From Marinobacterium zhoushanense (lineage in GTDB: Bacteria > Pseudomonadota > Gammaproteobacteria > Pseudomonadales > Balneatricaceae), in the NCBI RefSeq assembly GCF_014641945.1, contig NZ_BMIJ01000002.1:340091-404090 (forward strand): a stretch of DNA of 64,000 nucleotides. The letters are read 5' to 3'. The translations under genes were made by a program, and so were the position numbers. This document shows positions 1 through 8,139 of the stretch, in pieces. Numbering within the stretch: position 1 is the first letter of the stretch; the number at the start of each line of letters is the position of its first letter. Under the pieces are notes generated by a model. It was not told the DNA's origin and did no database searches. It saw only the letters and a list, made by a program, of their open reading frames with translations.

Positions 1-381
1 GTTGACGTTCATCTCCAGGTTCTGCGCATGGGCGGCCAGGTTGACCGGCGGCACGCAGTAGGGGCCGATGGCGGCCGGGGTCAGGTCGATCATGATCACG
101 CCCAACTCGTTCAGCTTGCGGCTGTTCTCGGCATGGACATAGGCGGAGGTGGCATCGAAGGCGATGCGGATATCATCCTCGACCACATGCTTGAGAATGC
201 CGTCGACGCCCTCGGCGCAGGTCTTGATCCCCATCTCCCGGGCGCGCTTCAGGCCCTCGGACTCCGGGTCGATACCGACCATCCACACCGGCTCGATCCA
301 CTCGGAGCGCTTCATCTTCATCAGCAGGTCGGTGCCGATGTTACCGGGCCCGATGATCACAGCTTTCAATTTTTTGCTCAT
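1..381 (-). CDS. dmpF: Acetaldehyde dehydrogenase (acylating), 5' part only
   Basis: This is the N-terminal 127 residues of the CoA-acylating acetaldehyde dehydrogenase. The enzyme converts acetaldehyde from the last meta-cleavage step into acetyl-CoA, in a complex with the aldolase DmpG. The protein opens [20 protein letters not shown], whose GxGNIGTDL turn is the NAD-binding signature of this family, and continues with a [11 protein letters not shown] segment typical of DmpF/MhpF. The catalytic cysteine lies beyond the window edge. It starts 16 bp after the dmpE stop codon, so it is co-transcribed with dmpE, as in known dmp/xyl operons. Family assignment is secure; the remainder of the gene cannot be seen. 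Confidence 0.93.
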   Translation of the reverse strand, partial: MSKKLKAVIIGPGNIGTDLLMKMKRSEWIEPVWMVGIDPESEGLKRAREMGIKTCAEGVDGILKHVVEDDIRIAFDATSAYVHAENSRKLNELGVIMIDLTPAAIGPYCVPPVNLAAHAQNLEMNVN

Positions 382-397
382 GGTTGTTTCCTCAGAT

Positions 398-1183
398 TCA
401 GACGAAGCGTACGGACGCGGTACCCATACCGCCGATGGATACGCTCATGAAATCACCCGCCTTGACCGGCTCCAGCGGCACCAGCGAACCGGACAGGATC
501 ACCTCACCCGCCTTCAGCGGAATACCGAACTGCCCCAGGGTGTTGGCCAGCCAGGCCACGCAGTTGACCGGGCTGCCCAGTGCGGCGGCACCGGCACCGG
601 TGGAGAGCAGCGAACCGTTCTTCTCCACCACCATGCCGCAGGTGGACAGGTCCACCTTGCGCGGGTCGACTGCAGAGTCGCCAAGCACGAACAGACCGCA
701 GGAGGCGTTGTCCGCCACGGTGTCCTGGATCTTGATCTGCCAGTTCTCGATGCGGGAATCGACGATCTCGAAACAGGGCATGACGCACTCGGTTGCGGCC
801 AGCACATCGGCGTTGGTGATTCCGGGACCGATCAGGTCCTTTTTCAGGATGAAGGCGATCTCGCCCTCGGCCTTGGGCTGGATCAACAGCTCGCTGATCG
901 GCATCTCCTGGCCCTGGCTGTACGCCATCTTGTCGGTCAGGTAACCAAAGTCCGGCTGGTGCACGTTGAGCATGTTCTGCACCGCCTTGGAGGTGACACC
1001 GATCTTCTTGCCGATGATCTTCTCGCCGGCCTGGACACGACGCTCAATCATACGCAGGGAGATGTGGTAGGCATCTTCGATGCTGATGTCGCTGAAGCGC
1101 TCGGTGAACGGGCGCAGAGTGGTGCGATGAGTCAGAGCGTCGTAGAGCTCGTCACCGCAGGCTTGTATCAGTTGGGTATCCAT
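398..1183 (-). CDS. dmpE: 2-oxopent-4-enoate hydratase
   Basis: The 261-aa enzyme adds water to 2-hydroxypenta-2,4-dienoate to give 4-hydroxy-2-oxovalerate in the catechol meta-cleavage pathway. Length and sequence fit DmpE/XylJ rather than the related decarboxylase DmpH: landmarks are [34 protein letters not shown], the EGEIAF metal-ligand segment and [19 protein letters not shown] chose the ATG at 1183 ([17 protein letters not shown]), which matches family N-termini and follows an AAGAAGAAGAG stretch; the reading frame is open 36 codons further upstream but that part has no family similarity. It is followed closely by dmpF. The hydrolase gene dmpD, normally found just before dmpE, is absent. 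Confidence 0.95.
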   Translation of the reverse strand: MDTQLIQACGDELYDALTHRTTLRPFTERFSDISIEDAYHISLRMIERRVQAGEKIIGKKIGVTSKAVQNMLNVHQPDFGYLTDKMAYSQGQEMPISELLIQPKAEGEIAFILKKDLIGPGITNADVLAATECVMPCFEIVDSRIENWQIKIQDTVADNASCGLFVLGDSAVDPRKVDLSTCGMVVEKNGSLLSTGAGAAALGSPVNCVAWLANTLGQFGIPLKAGEVILSGSLVPLEPVKAGDFMSVSIGGMGTASVRFV

Positions 1184-1268
1184 AGCGCTCTTCTTCTTTG
1201 TCTGAATTGTGTGGGTCTGAAATGATCGTTTGTTAACCAAACCCTGAATGCGGGCAAAGCCTGTCCAA

Positions 1269-1289
1269 GGCGCATGAAAAACATGCGCC
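1269..1289. other. Perfect hairpin between dmpC and dmpE
   Basis: An 8-bp perfect stem (GGCGCATG / CATGCGCC) with a five-base A loop lies in the 125-bp gap between dmpC and dmpE. No T-run follows on the operon strand, so it is unlikely to be a full intrinsic terminator. It may be an mRNA processing or stabilising element, or a partial terminator lowering expression of the distal genes. It occupies the place where dmpD is usually found. Confidence 0.5.
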
Positions 1290-1308
1290 AAATCAGGTAG
1301 TTATCGAA

Positions 1309-2769
1309 TTACAACTTGATGCAGATGTTCTTCAGCTCGGTGTAGAACTCGAGGCCGTGAACACCGCCCTCGCGACCGATACCGGACTGCTTGGCGCCGC
1401 CGAACGCTGTACGCAGGTCACGCAGGAACCAGGAGTTGACCCACACCAGACCGGCTTCGATCTGCTCAGCGACGCGCACCGCGCGGGCGCTGTTCTCGGT
1501 CCAGATCGCCGCGGCCAGGCCGTAGTCGGTATCGTTGGCCAGCTCGATCACCTCCTCTTCGCTATCGAAGGGGCGGATATGGCAGCAGGGGCCGAAGATC
1601 TCTTCACGGATGACGCGGGCATCGTCGGACAGGCCGGTCCATATAGTTGGCTCGATCCAGGCACCGCCATTCAGCTCCGCGCCCATATCGGGGATACCGC
1701 CGCCGATCTCGACGGTTGCCCCCTCTACCACCGCCAGGTCGTAGTAGTACTTCACCTTCTCGCGGTGTTCGAGGCTGACCAGAGGACCGAAGTTGGCATT
1801 CTTATCTTCCGGACGGCCCAGCTTGAGCTTGGCGACCTCCTCCTTCATGCGGGCGAGGAACTGGTCGAAGATCGGCCGCTCGACGTAGACACGCTCGGTA
1901 CCCAAGCAGACCTGGCCGCAGTTGACGAAGGCGGAGCGCATGGTGCCCTCGACCGCCTTCTCGATATCGCAGTCGGCAAACACGATGCCGGGGTTCTTGC
2001 CGCCGCACTCCAGGGAGATGTTGCGCAGACCGACTGCAGCCGCCTTCATGATCGCCTCGCCGGTACGGGTCTCACCGGTGAAGGTGATCGCATCCACCAG
2101 CGGGTGGGTGGTGAGGAATTCGCCGGCAGAGTCGGGACCGAAGCCGTGCACCACGTTGAACACACCGGCCGGTACGCCGCACTCGTTCATCACCTCGCCC
2201 AGCAAGGTGGTGGTGGCCGGCGTCTCTTCGGAGGGCTTGACCACCACGGTGTTACCGCAGGCCATTGCCGGACCCACTTTCCAGGTCATCAGCAGCAGCG
2301 GCAGGTTCCACGGCGAGATCACCGCAATAACGCCCTTGGGCGTACGGTGGCCCACGTTCAACGCCCCCTTGCCGTCCGGCGTATCCAGACGGAAGCCTTC
2401 GGTCGGATGGTTGGCCAGGGTTTCGGAGAACGCCTTGAAGTTGGCGGCGCCACGGGGGATATCGATGTGGCTGGCAATAGAGCGTGGCTTACCGGTATCG
2501 CGGCACTCGGCCTCGAGAAACTCTTCAAATCGCTCGTTGATCCGGTCAGCCACTTTATTCAGCAGCGCGGTACGTTGCGCCTGAGTCATCTTGCCCCAGG
2601 GCCCTTTCAGGGCGGCCTTGGCGGCTTTAACGGCGGCGTCCACCTCTTCGCGGCCCGCCTCATGGACCATGCCGATCAGACTGTTGTCGACCGGGCAGCG
2701 GTTCTCGAACGTCTTGCCGCTGATGGAGGCGGAGTATTCGCCGTTAATAAAATGTTTGAACTCTTTCAT
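1309..2769 (-). CDS. dmpC: 2-hydroxymuconic semialdehyde dehydrogenase
   Basis: NAD-dependent aldehyde dehydrogenase of 486 aa, oxidising 2-hydroxymuconic semialdehyde to 4-oxalocrotonate in the meta pathway. It has the full ALDH fold: the SPWNLPLLLMTWK segment near residue 150, the TFTGETRTGE nucleotide-binding loop, the LECGGKNP motif with the general-base Glu, and the catalytic Cys in FVNCGQVCLGTERVYVE. Length and the opening MKEFKHFINGEYSAS match DmpC/XylG. The gene is in line with dmpE but separated from the rest of the meta operon upstream by the LysR gene and a terminator, so it probably needs its own promoter in the 171 bp before it. That gap contains a TATACT-like -10 on the minus strand but no convincing -24/-12 element. 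Confidence 0.95.
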   Translation of the reverse strand: MKEFKHFINGEYSASISGKTFENRCPVDNSLIGMVHEAGREEVDAAVKAAKAALKGPWGKMTQAQRTALLNKVADRINERFEEFLEAECRDTGKPRSIASHIDIPRGAANFKAFSETLANHPTEGFRLDTPDGKGALNVGHRTPKGVIAVISPWNLPLLLMTWKVGPAMACGNTVVVKPSEETPATTTLLGEVMNECGVPAGVFNVVHGFGPDSAGEFLTTHPLVDAITFTGETRTGEAIMKAAAVGLRNISLECGGKNPGIVFADCDIEKAVEGTMRSAFVNCGQVCLGTERVYVERPIFDQFLARMKEEVAKLKLGRPEDKNANFGPLVSLEHREKVKYYYDLAVVEGATVEIGGGIPDMGAELNGGAWIEPTIWTGLSDDARVIREEIFGPCCHIRPFDSEEEVIELANDTDYGLAAAIWTENSARAVRVAEQIEAGLVWVNSWFLRDLRTAFGGAKQSGIGREGGVHGLEFYTELKNICIKL

Positions 2770-2940
2770 TATTTTGCCTCTTCACCCGAAAAGTCGTACA
2801 GCAACTGTTCTATCGAGTATAACGACGCGCTCTGGCGAAAGAAGGGACAAAAACGAGATCAGATGTTCCCATCCATGGGAGTATCTATGGGAGAAGCGGG
2901 ATAAAAATGGGATCTATCGGTCAGCCAAACCGCGCACCAA

Positions 2941-3825
2941 TCAATAGCCGCTTTCCCGCACCTTATCGATCACGAAATCGATAAAGGCGCGGGTTTTCAC
3001 CGGCAGGCTCTCGCGGTGGGGGTACATGATCTGCACAGGCTTGCTCTGCAGCGACCAGTCGTCGAGCAGAGAGCGGATTTCGCCACTCTCCAGCGCATTC
3101 TGCACCACATAGCGGGGCAAACAGGCGGCGCCGATGCCACGCTTGACCGCCTCCTTGGCGAACATGATCTCATCGGTGCGCAGGTGCGCCTTGGGGGTAT
3201 AGGTTACCGCGTGTCCTTCGGCGTCATGGAAACGCCAGAACGCGGTGCGTTTCAGCACGATCAGCGGCAGCCTGGCCAGATCCTCCGGTGACTGGGGTTC
3301 GCCAAACTGCTCGATCAGGCTGGGTTTGGCACACATCACCATGGCACTGTCGAACAGCGAGCGCGACACCCAGTCGTTCAGCGTCACCTCGCCAAGGCGG
3401 AAGGCGATATCGATACTGTTCTTGACCAGATCCACGTTCTCATTGCTGAGGAACATCTCCACCGAGATCTTCGGATTCTGCTCCATGAACTCGAACACCC
3501 ACTCCTTGACGTAGTAGTGGCCAAAGCTGACCGGCGCCGTCACCTTGATATCGCCGGACAGCGAGGAGAGCTCGCTGTTCACGTCCTCGACCCGGGTTTC
3601 CAGTTCGGTGATCACCCCCGACAGCGAGCTGTAAAACCGCTGCCCCGATTCGGTCAGGCCGAACTTCTTCGCGCTGCGGTGGATCAGTTTATACCCCAGC
3701 TCCTGTTCGAACGCCTGCATACGGCGGCTGAGTGTCGAGGTAGGGATATCCAGATATTTGGCCGCCGCGACGAGGCTGCCCTTTTCCACCACCTTGATGA
3801 AGTAGTACAGGTCCTGATAGTTCAC
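2941..3825 (-). CDS. LysR-family transcriptional regulator
   Basis: A 294-aa LysR regulator: winged HTH at residues 3-62 (FIKVVEKGSLVAAAKYLDIPTSTLSRRMQ, written here in part as AAAKYLDIPTSTLSRR) followed by a LysR substrate-binding domain with the family's DIAFRLGE core. The start is set at a GTG (3825) because a strong GAGGTGA ribosome site lies 4-5 bases before it and family N-termini begin there; the open frame extends 30 codons further without similarity. It sits between dmpB and dmpC on the same strand, an unusual place in a dmp-type operon, and is divergent from the monooxygenase-like gene at 3979. It may control that gene or dmpC-E-F; the effector is unknown. Confidence 0.88.
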   Translation of the reverse strand: MNYQDLYYFIKVVEKGSLVAAAKYLDIPTSTLSRRMQAFEQELGYKLIHRSAKKFGLTESGQRFYSSLSGVITELETRVEDVNSELSSLSGDIKVTAPVSFGHYYVKEWVFEFMEQNPKISVEMFLSNENVDLVKNSIDIAFRLGEVTLNDWVSRSLFDSAMVMCAKPSLIEQFGEPQSPEDLARLPLIVLKRTAFWRFHDAEGHAVTYTPKAHLRTDEIMFAKEAVKRGIGAACLPRYVVQNALESGEIRSLLDDWSLQSKPVQIMYPHRESLPVKTRAFIDFVIDKVRESGY

Positions 3826-3978
3826 GCTCACCTCAAAAGGGCACTCAATAATGGAATTACAGCTTTCCGACTGCGCTGTGGATAAAACAGCTGCCGGATC
3901 TATTATTGGCCGCACACCTCCCTTTTTACCACAGTGGGCTGCGATCGGCCCCTGAGATCCGGACAGGAACCGAAATCT

Positions 3979-4566
3979 ATGACCAGCGATGCTGCACAGC
4001 AGAACACCGATGAGGCGGTCACCGTCGTCATCTCACGCCGCGTGATCAAGGGCAAAGGGGAGGAGTTCGAGCGACTCAGCTCCGAGATGACCGAGCGCGC
4101 ATCCCTGTTCCCCGGCTATCTGGGTACCAACATGTTCCGCCCGGCCAGCGCCAACGATCCTGAGTACCGCATCATCTACCGCTTTGCCAACCGCCGGGAT
4201 CTCGACGGTTGGGAGCGTTCGGCCGAGCGTGCCGAGATACTGAGCCAGATCGAAGCGTTGCTGGTGCAACCCACCGAGCGCGAAGTCACCTCGGGGATCG
4301 CCACCTGGTTCACCCTGCCGGGGCAGAACCCGGTGCAGCCGCCGCCCAAATACAAGATGACCATCGTCAGTTGGTTGGCACTCTACCCCACCGTGACGCT
4401 GATCTTCTTCCTGTTCGGCGAGCAGCTGGCACAGATCCCGTTGCTGCTGCGTACGCTGATCGTCACCGCCGTGGTGATGGTGGCGATGTCCTACCTGTTG
4501 ATGCCAAGGTTCACCCGCTGGTTTGCGTTCTGGCTGTTCCCGAAACGGGAGCGAGACATCCGCTGA
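3979..4566 (+). CDS. Antibiotic-biosynthesis-monooxygenase-like protein with two membrane helices
   Basis: The 195-aa protein has an N-terminal ABM (ferredoxin-like dimeric alpha-beta barrel) domain at about residues 15-110, with the usual FPGYLGTNMFRP and YRIIYRFANRRDLDGWERS landmarks. After a proline-rich linker (NPVQPPPKYK), two hydrophobic helices follow (around MTIVSWLALYPTVTLIFFLF and LLLRTLIVTAVVMVAMSYLL). Proteins with this ABM-plus-membrane layout are common and mostly uncharacterised. The ATG at 3979 has AGGAA upstream; a frame-open ATG at 3934 is less likely. It is divergent from the LysR gene, the classic target arrangement, and ends in a strong terminator. A role in quinone or aromatic detoxification next to phenol genes is inference. 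Confidence 0.8.
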   Translation: MTSDAAQQNTDEAVTVVISRRVIKGKGEEFERLSSEMTERASLFPGYLGTNMFRPASANDPEYRIIYRFANRRDLDGWERSAERAEILSQIEALLVQPTEREVTSGIATWFTLPGQNPVQPPPKYKMTIVSWLALYPTVTLIFFLFGEQLAQIPLLLRTLIVTAVVMVAMSYLLMPRFTRWFAFWLFPKRERDIR

Positions 4567-4584
4567 TGCTGCGGACCAAATAAC

Positions 4585-4622
4585 AAACCCCGCCGGACCG
4601 AAATCCGGCGGGGTTTGTTTTT
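4585..4622 (+). terminator. Strong intrinsic terminator
   Basis: A perfect 13-bp stem (AAACCCCGCCGGA / TCCGGCGGGGTTT) with a six-base loop, followed by GTTTTT on the + strand, ends the monooxygenase-like gene. Its symmetric A and T arms mean it can also act leftward, just after the dmpB pseudogene, which would uncouple dmpQ-dmpB from the LysR gene and dmpC-E-F. Confidence 0.9.
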
Positions 4623-4642
4623 GCCCGTATGAACCTGCGGAA

Positions 4643-5525
4643 TCAGGTCAGCACAGTAAGGAAGCGCTCGTTCAGCACGCGATCATGGTAGAAGATCGCC
4701 TTGCCCAGCTGCTCCGCGTCCCAAGTCACCGGTTCGTGGTCCGGGTAGTGGTAATCGCCACCTGCGAACACCTCGGAAGGTCAGACCGTGACGGGTGGGT
4801 CCGATGTCGATGGAGGTATCGGTCATCGAGATCAGGTCAGCCGCGCGCAGCACGTCCTCCCAGGTCTCCAGGTAGAAGGAGGCGTGGTGCAGTTTGCCCG
4901 GCTCCGGGTGCTCGATAAACGCTACGTCATGCGCCTTCATACTGACGGTGAGGAAGCCGGCCAGACGGGTACCTTCACCATCCAATACCTGTTCGGCCAG
5001 ATCGAAGCCGAGCACCTCGCGGAACAGGTCGATGGTGCCGGCGATATTGGGGCCGTACAGCAGGCAGTGGTCGAAGCGGGTTGCTTTCATGCCGGTCAGA
5101 TTGCGCGGCCAGGCTTCCGGGTTGCGGTTGCCCACCTCCCACTTACCGGTCTGCTCCTTGGTGGCGTAGATCTCGAACATATGGCCGGTGGGCGAATCGA
5201 AACGCACACGGCGACCGCAACCGTTGAGCTCGCCCTCGGGGATATCCTCGACCTTGCAGCCGTACTCGATCAGCTCCTGACGCAGCTGCTCGACCGCACC
5301 TTCGTTGACACACTTGTAGCCGACGAAGTCCATGCCGGCGGAGTCCGCTTCGCGCAACACGACGGAGAACTTGTCCACCTCGGTCCAGCCTTTCAGGTAG
5401 ACCCGACCCTGATCGTCGCGATCGACCTCGATGAGGCCGAGCAGGTCGCGGTAGTGGGCTACCGCCTCCTCCATATCGAGCACACGCAGTTGAATGTGGC
5501 CGGGACGCATTACACCTTTTTTCAT
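4643..5525 (-). pseudogene. dmpB: Catechol 2,3-dioxygenase, disrupted by a 41-bp deletion
   Basis: Extradiol dioxygenase that opens catechol to 2-hydroxymuconic semialdehyde. Translation from 5525 ([18 protein letters not shown]) follows DmpB/XylE closely through residue 249 ([10 protein letters not shown]), including the iron ligands His153 (FDHCLLYG) and His214 (KLHHASF). Between 4779 and 4774 the codons for family residues 250-264 are replaced by four bases, so 41 bp are missing and the frame shifts. The remaining C-terminus is intact in another frame: [13 protein letters not shown] with ligand Glu265, ending in FLTVLT and TGA at 4643-4645. Restoring 41 bp would give exactly 307 aa, the family length. 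As it stands the frame runs on to 4683 as a 280-aa protein lacking Glu265 and should be inactive. A sequencing error is unlikely to remove 41 bp, but an assembly collapse cannot be excluded. Confidence 0.9.
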
Positions 5526-5542
5526 CTCTGCTATTCCTGTCG

Positions 5543-5920
5543 TTATTTTAATTCTGCCTGTTGAAGGCTTGAGGAACGGCCGGGCTGGTAGCCGTAGGCC
5601 ATCGGTAGGGGTTCGGAGATAATGGTCAGATCGCTACGCGCGAAGATGCGGCACGCCAGCACTATGCCCTGGGCCTCATCCTCCTCGGTGACCCAGGCGC
5701 GGCTCATGCGCTTGGTCTCGTAGTCACCGTCGAGTACGCGGATGCGGCACTTGCCGCAGCCGCCGCCACGACAGCCGATACCGATTACGCTTTCGCGGGC
5801 CTGTTCCATCGCCACCAGCAGGTTCACCGCCGATGACGCCTTGAACTGGACCGTCTCATCATGAACGCGAACCTGATGAACGTCGGCAAGCACTGCCGGG
5901 TTTCCGATCTGACTGCTCAT
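5543..5920 (-). CDS. dmpQ: Plant-type [2Fe-2S] ferredoxin that reactivates catechol 2,3-dioxygenase
   Basis: A 125-aa chloroplast-type ferredoxin, similar to DmpQ/XylT, which keep catechol 2,3-dioxygenase active by re-reducing its iron. The cluster ligands are visible in [19 protein letters not shown] (Cys-x4-Cys-x2-Cys) and the fourth in IVLACRIFA. The start at 5920 ([15 protein letters not shown]) has GGCGGAG a few bases upstream; an ATG ten codons earlier is less likely. It is the first gene after the sigma-54 promoter at 6011-6026 and precedes the dmpB pseudogene by 17 bp. If dmpB is inactive, its known partner in this operon is lost, yet the ferredoxin reading frame is intact. Confidence 0.92.
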   Translation of the reverse strand: MSSQIGNPAVLADVHQVRVHDETVQFKASSAVNLLVAMEQARESVIGIGCRGGGCGKCRIRVLDGDYETKRMSRAWVTEEDEAQGIVLACRIFARSDLTIISEPLPMAYGYQPGRSSSLQQAELK

Positions 5921-6010
5921 ATCTCCGCCTGTTGTTATTGTCGACTGCACAAGATGATTTGAGGCGCATGCTCAAAGTCTTATGCATCTTCGGCTTTCTA
6001 CCAAATAGAG

Positions 6011-6026
6011 AGCAACGCATATGCCA
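6011..6026 (-). promoter_or_regulatory. Sigma-54 (-24/-12) promoter of dmpQ-dmpB
   Basis: Read on the minus strand the sequence is TGGCATATGCGTTGCT: the -24 GG and -12 GC are exactly ten bases apart, with the TGGCA and TTGCT flanks of the RpoN consensus. Predicted transcription start is near position 6000, about 80 bp before dmpQ. Both activators of this region (6259 and 13166) belong to the sigma-54-dependent DmpR/XylR family. Confidence 0.85.
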
Positions 6027-6144
6027 AAGCGAAAACTCAGAAAGGGAGAAGATAAAAAAATAGGCAAGATGCTGTTTTAAATGACTTTTTAAAAAGAAAA
6101 CGAACTAGTACAGAGGGCAATATTCTGGTTATGGGATCATCAAT

Positions 6145-6172
6145 TCCCGCATTTGATTAACGAAATCATCAA
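6145..6172 (-). promoter_or_regulatory. Candidate DmpR/XylR upstream activator sites for dmpQ
   Basis: Two overlapping sequences, TCCCGCATTTGATTAA (6145-6160) and TTAACGAAATCATCAA (6157-6172), each match 11 of 16 positions of the XylR/DmpR activator consensus TTGANCAATTGATCAA or of the better sites at 12986-13034. They lie about 120-145 bp upstream of the -24 element, the distance expected for an enhancer of this class. The rest of the 338-bp gap between dmpQ and the regulator gene (5921-6258) is A-rich and holds nothing else I recognise. Confidence 0.55.
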
Positions 6173-6258
6173 CCGGGAAGACCCCATTAACGATATGCTT
6201 AATCGGTGGACAAAGGATATGCAGGCTTTTTCACTCACTTATAAAAAGACGAGCCTAG

Positions 6259-7968
6259 ATGAATATTCGCACCCCGCTTCCCATCCCCGATAGCGACGAC
6301 CTGGAACACCAGATCCAGTTCGATCCCGACTCCGGCAAGATCTGGATGCATGAGAGTCGCATGCTGATGATCCATGCCAACGTACTGGGTGGTTTACGCC
6401 GGGAGCTACTCGAAAGCCTGGGCTGGCATCGCGCCAAGGGTATTCTGATGCGCTTCGGCTACGAGTCGGGGCGCCGCGATGCCGAGCTGGCCAAACGGGT
6501 ACGGCCCGACCTGAACACCAACGACTCCTTTGTCGTCGGTCCCCAGCTGCACAATCTCGAAGGGATGGTGAACTGCAAGCCGATCAAGCTGGAGTTCGAT
6601 ATCGAATCCGGCGCCTACTACGGCGAGTTCGACTGGCACGACTCCTGGGAGGGCGAGCACCATATCGCTGAATACGGCCACAGTGACGAGGGGGTATGCT
6701 GGACCCTGCTCGGTTACGCCAGCGGTTACACCAGCTACTACATGGGGCGGCAGATCCTGTTCAAGGAGACCCAGTGTATCGCCACCGGCCACTCCCACTG
6801 CGTCAACATCGGCAAGCCCGCCGAGGAGTGGGAGGATCGCGAGGAGCTGGAGCGCTACCTGGTGCCGGATCCGATCATCAACGAGATCGCGGTACTGAAG
6901 AGCCAGATCAGCTGCCTGCGCAAACACTACGAGCGCGAAGGCGAGGTTCAGCGCGCCCCCTTCAGCGTCGGCCGATCCCCCGGTTTTCAGCAGATCTGCG
7001 CCCTGCTCGACAAGGCCGCGGTGAGCCGGGTGACCATCCTGCTGCAGGGCGAAACCGGCGTCGGCAAAGAGGTCCTGGCGCGGCAGATCCACCGCTACAG
7101 CGAACGTGCCAACGAGCCCTTTATCGCCGTCAACTGCGCCTGTATCCCGCCGGACCTGATCGAGGCCGAGCTGTTCGGCGTCGAAAAGGGTGCCTACACC
7201 GGCGCCACCCAGAGCCGCGAGGGCAAGTTCGAGCGCGCCGATCGCGGTACCATCTTCCTCGACGAGGTGATCGAACTGTCGCCGCGGGCGCAAGCTTCGC
7301 TGCTGCGCGTGCTGCAGGAGGGCGAATTCGAGCGTGTCGGCGACAGTCGTACCCGTACGCTGAACGTGCGCGTCGTCGCCGCCACCAACGAAAATCTGCA
7401 GCAGGCGGTGCGCGACGGCCGCTTCCGTGCCGACCTGTTCTTCCGCCTCAACGTGTTTCCGGTGCAGATCCCGCCGCTGCGCGAGCGGCGCGAGGATATT
7501 GCGCCGCTGGTCGAGCACTTCCTCGAGCGCTACCAGACCCAGTACAACAAGCGCACCCTCGGCATCACCGACCGGGCACAGCAAGCGCTGATGAGCTACC
7601 ACTGGCCCGGCAATATCCGTGAGCTGGAGAACATGATCGAGCGCGGCGTGATCCTGACCGACAACAACCGCGCCATCGACGTGGGCTGTTTCTTCCCCTC
7701 ACTGGAGGATCAGCCGCCGCCGGTGGCCTACCTGAATGACAAAGGCCGTATTACCCGCAGCGGTAGCGAGCCCGCCGCCCGGAATCGGCTGATCGACCAA
7801 CTGCTGGATGCGGGTATCGGCCTGGAGGAGGTTGAGCAACTGATGATCGACCGTGCTCTGTCGCGCAACGATCAGGTGGTATCGAAAGCGGCACGGGTGC
7901 TGGGGTTGAGCCGCCCCGCCTTCGCCTACCGGATGAAGAAGCACGACTGCGCGCAGGAAACGGTTTAG
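6259..7968 (+). CDS. Sigma-54-dependent phenol-sensing activator (DmpR/XylR family), copy 1
   Basis: The 569-aa regulator has the DmpR layout: N-terminal effector-binding region with a V4R-type domain (about residues 20-210, including the YASGYTSYYMGR segment), a short linker, an AAA+ domain (about 235-465) with Walker A GETGVGKE near 264, the sigma-54-contact loop GAYTGA near 311 (a Tyr variant of GAFTGA) and Walker B TIFLDEV, and a C-terminal Fis-type HTH (SKAARVLGLSRPAFAYR). Phenols bind the N-terminal region and relieve its repression of the ATPase. The gene lies between dmpP (convergent) and dmpQ (divergent), and probably activates the sigma-54 promoters here. It is clearly paralogous to the regulator at 13166. 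Confidence 0.9.
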   Translation: MNIRTPLPIPDSDDLEHQIQFDPDSGKIWMHESRMLMIHANVLGGLRRELLESLGWHRAKGILMRFGYESGRRDAELAKRVRPDLNTNDSFVVGPQLHNLEGMVNCKPIKLEFDIESGAYYGEFDWHDSWEGEHHIAEYGHSDEGVCWTLLGYASGYTSYYMGRQILFKETQCIATGHSHCVNIGKPAEEWEDREELERYLVPDPIINEIAVLKSQISCLRKHYEREGEVQRAPFSVGRSPGFQQICALLDKAAVSRVTILLQGETGVGKEVLARQIHRYSERANEPFIAVNCACIPPDLIEAELFGVEKGAYTGATQSREGKFERADRGTIFLDEVIELSPRAQASLLRVLQEGEFERVGDSRTRTLNVRVVAATNENLQQAVRDGRFRADLFFRLNVFPVQIPPLRERREDIAPLVEHFLERYQTQYNKRTLGITDRAQQALMSYHWPGNIRELENMIERGVILTDNNRAIDVGCFFPSLEDQPPPVAYLNDKGRITRSGSEPAARNRLIDQLLDAGIGLEEVEQLMIDRALSRNDQVVSKAARVLGLSRPAFAYRMKKHDCAQETV

Positions 7969-8074
7969 GAAGAAAGGTCAGGGATTTTGAACGTGGGTTA
8001 AAATACAGTCTCTGTGCCAAACCGGACGTGGTACAGCCTCACGGGACACGCTGTGAATACCTCCCTGTACGCTC

Positions 8075-8098
8075 TCCACGGCCATCCATGGCCGTGGA
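8075..8098. repeat. Palindrome in a convergent gap
   Basis: TCCACGGCCA and TGGCCGTGGA form a perfect 10-bp stem with a four-base loop in the 171-bp gap between the convergent regulator and dmpP genes. No T-run is present. The flanking bases (about 8025-8120, with CACGGGACACGCTGTGAATA) resemble the dispersed intergenic palindromic repeats seen in many gammaproteobacterial genomes. It could serve as a weak bidirectional terminator. The repeat assignment is from memory of such elements and needs a genome-wide count. Confidence 0.45.
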
Positions 8099-8139
8099 AG
8101 GTCCAGCGAAGCTGTACACGTCCAGTCAGCCAGTCTTCG

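Noticed and set aside
6207..6223. TGGACAAAGGATATGCA as a + strand sigma-54 promoter for the regulator at 6259
   Set aside because: GG and GC are 11 bases apart rather than 10, and the -24 lacks the CA of TGGCA; such activator genes usually have sigma-70 promoters.
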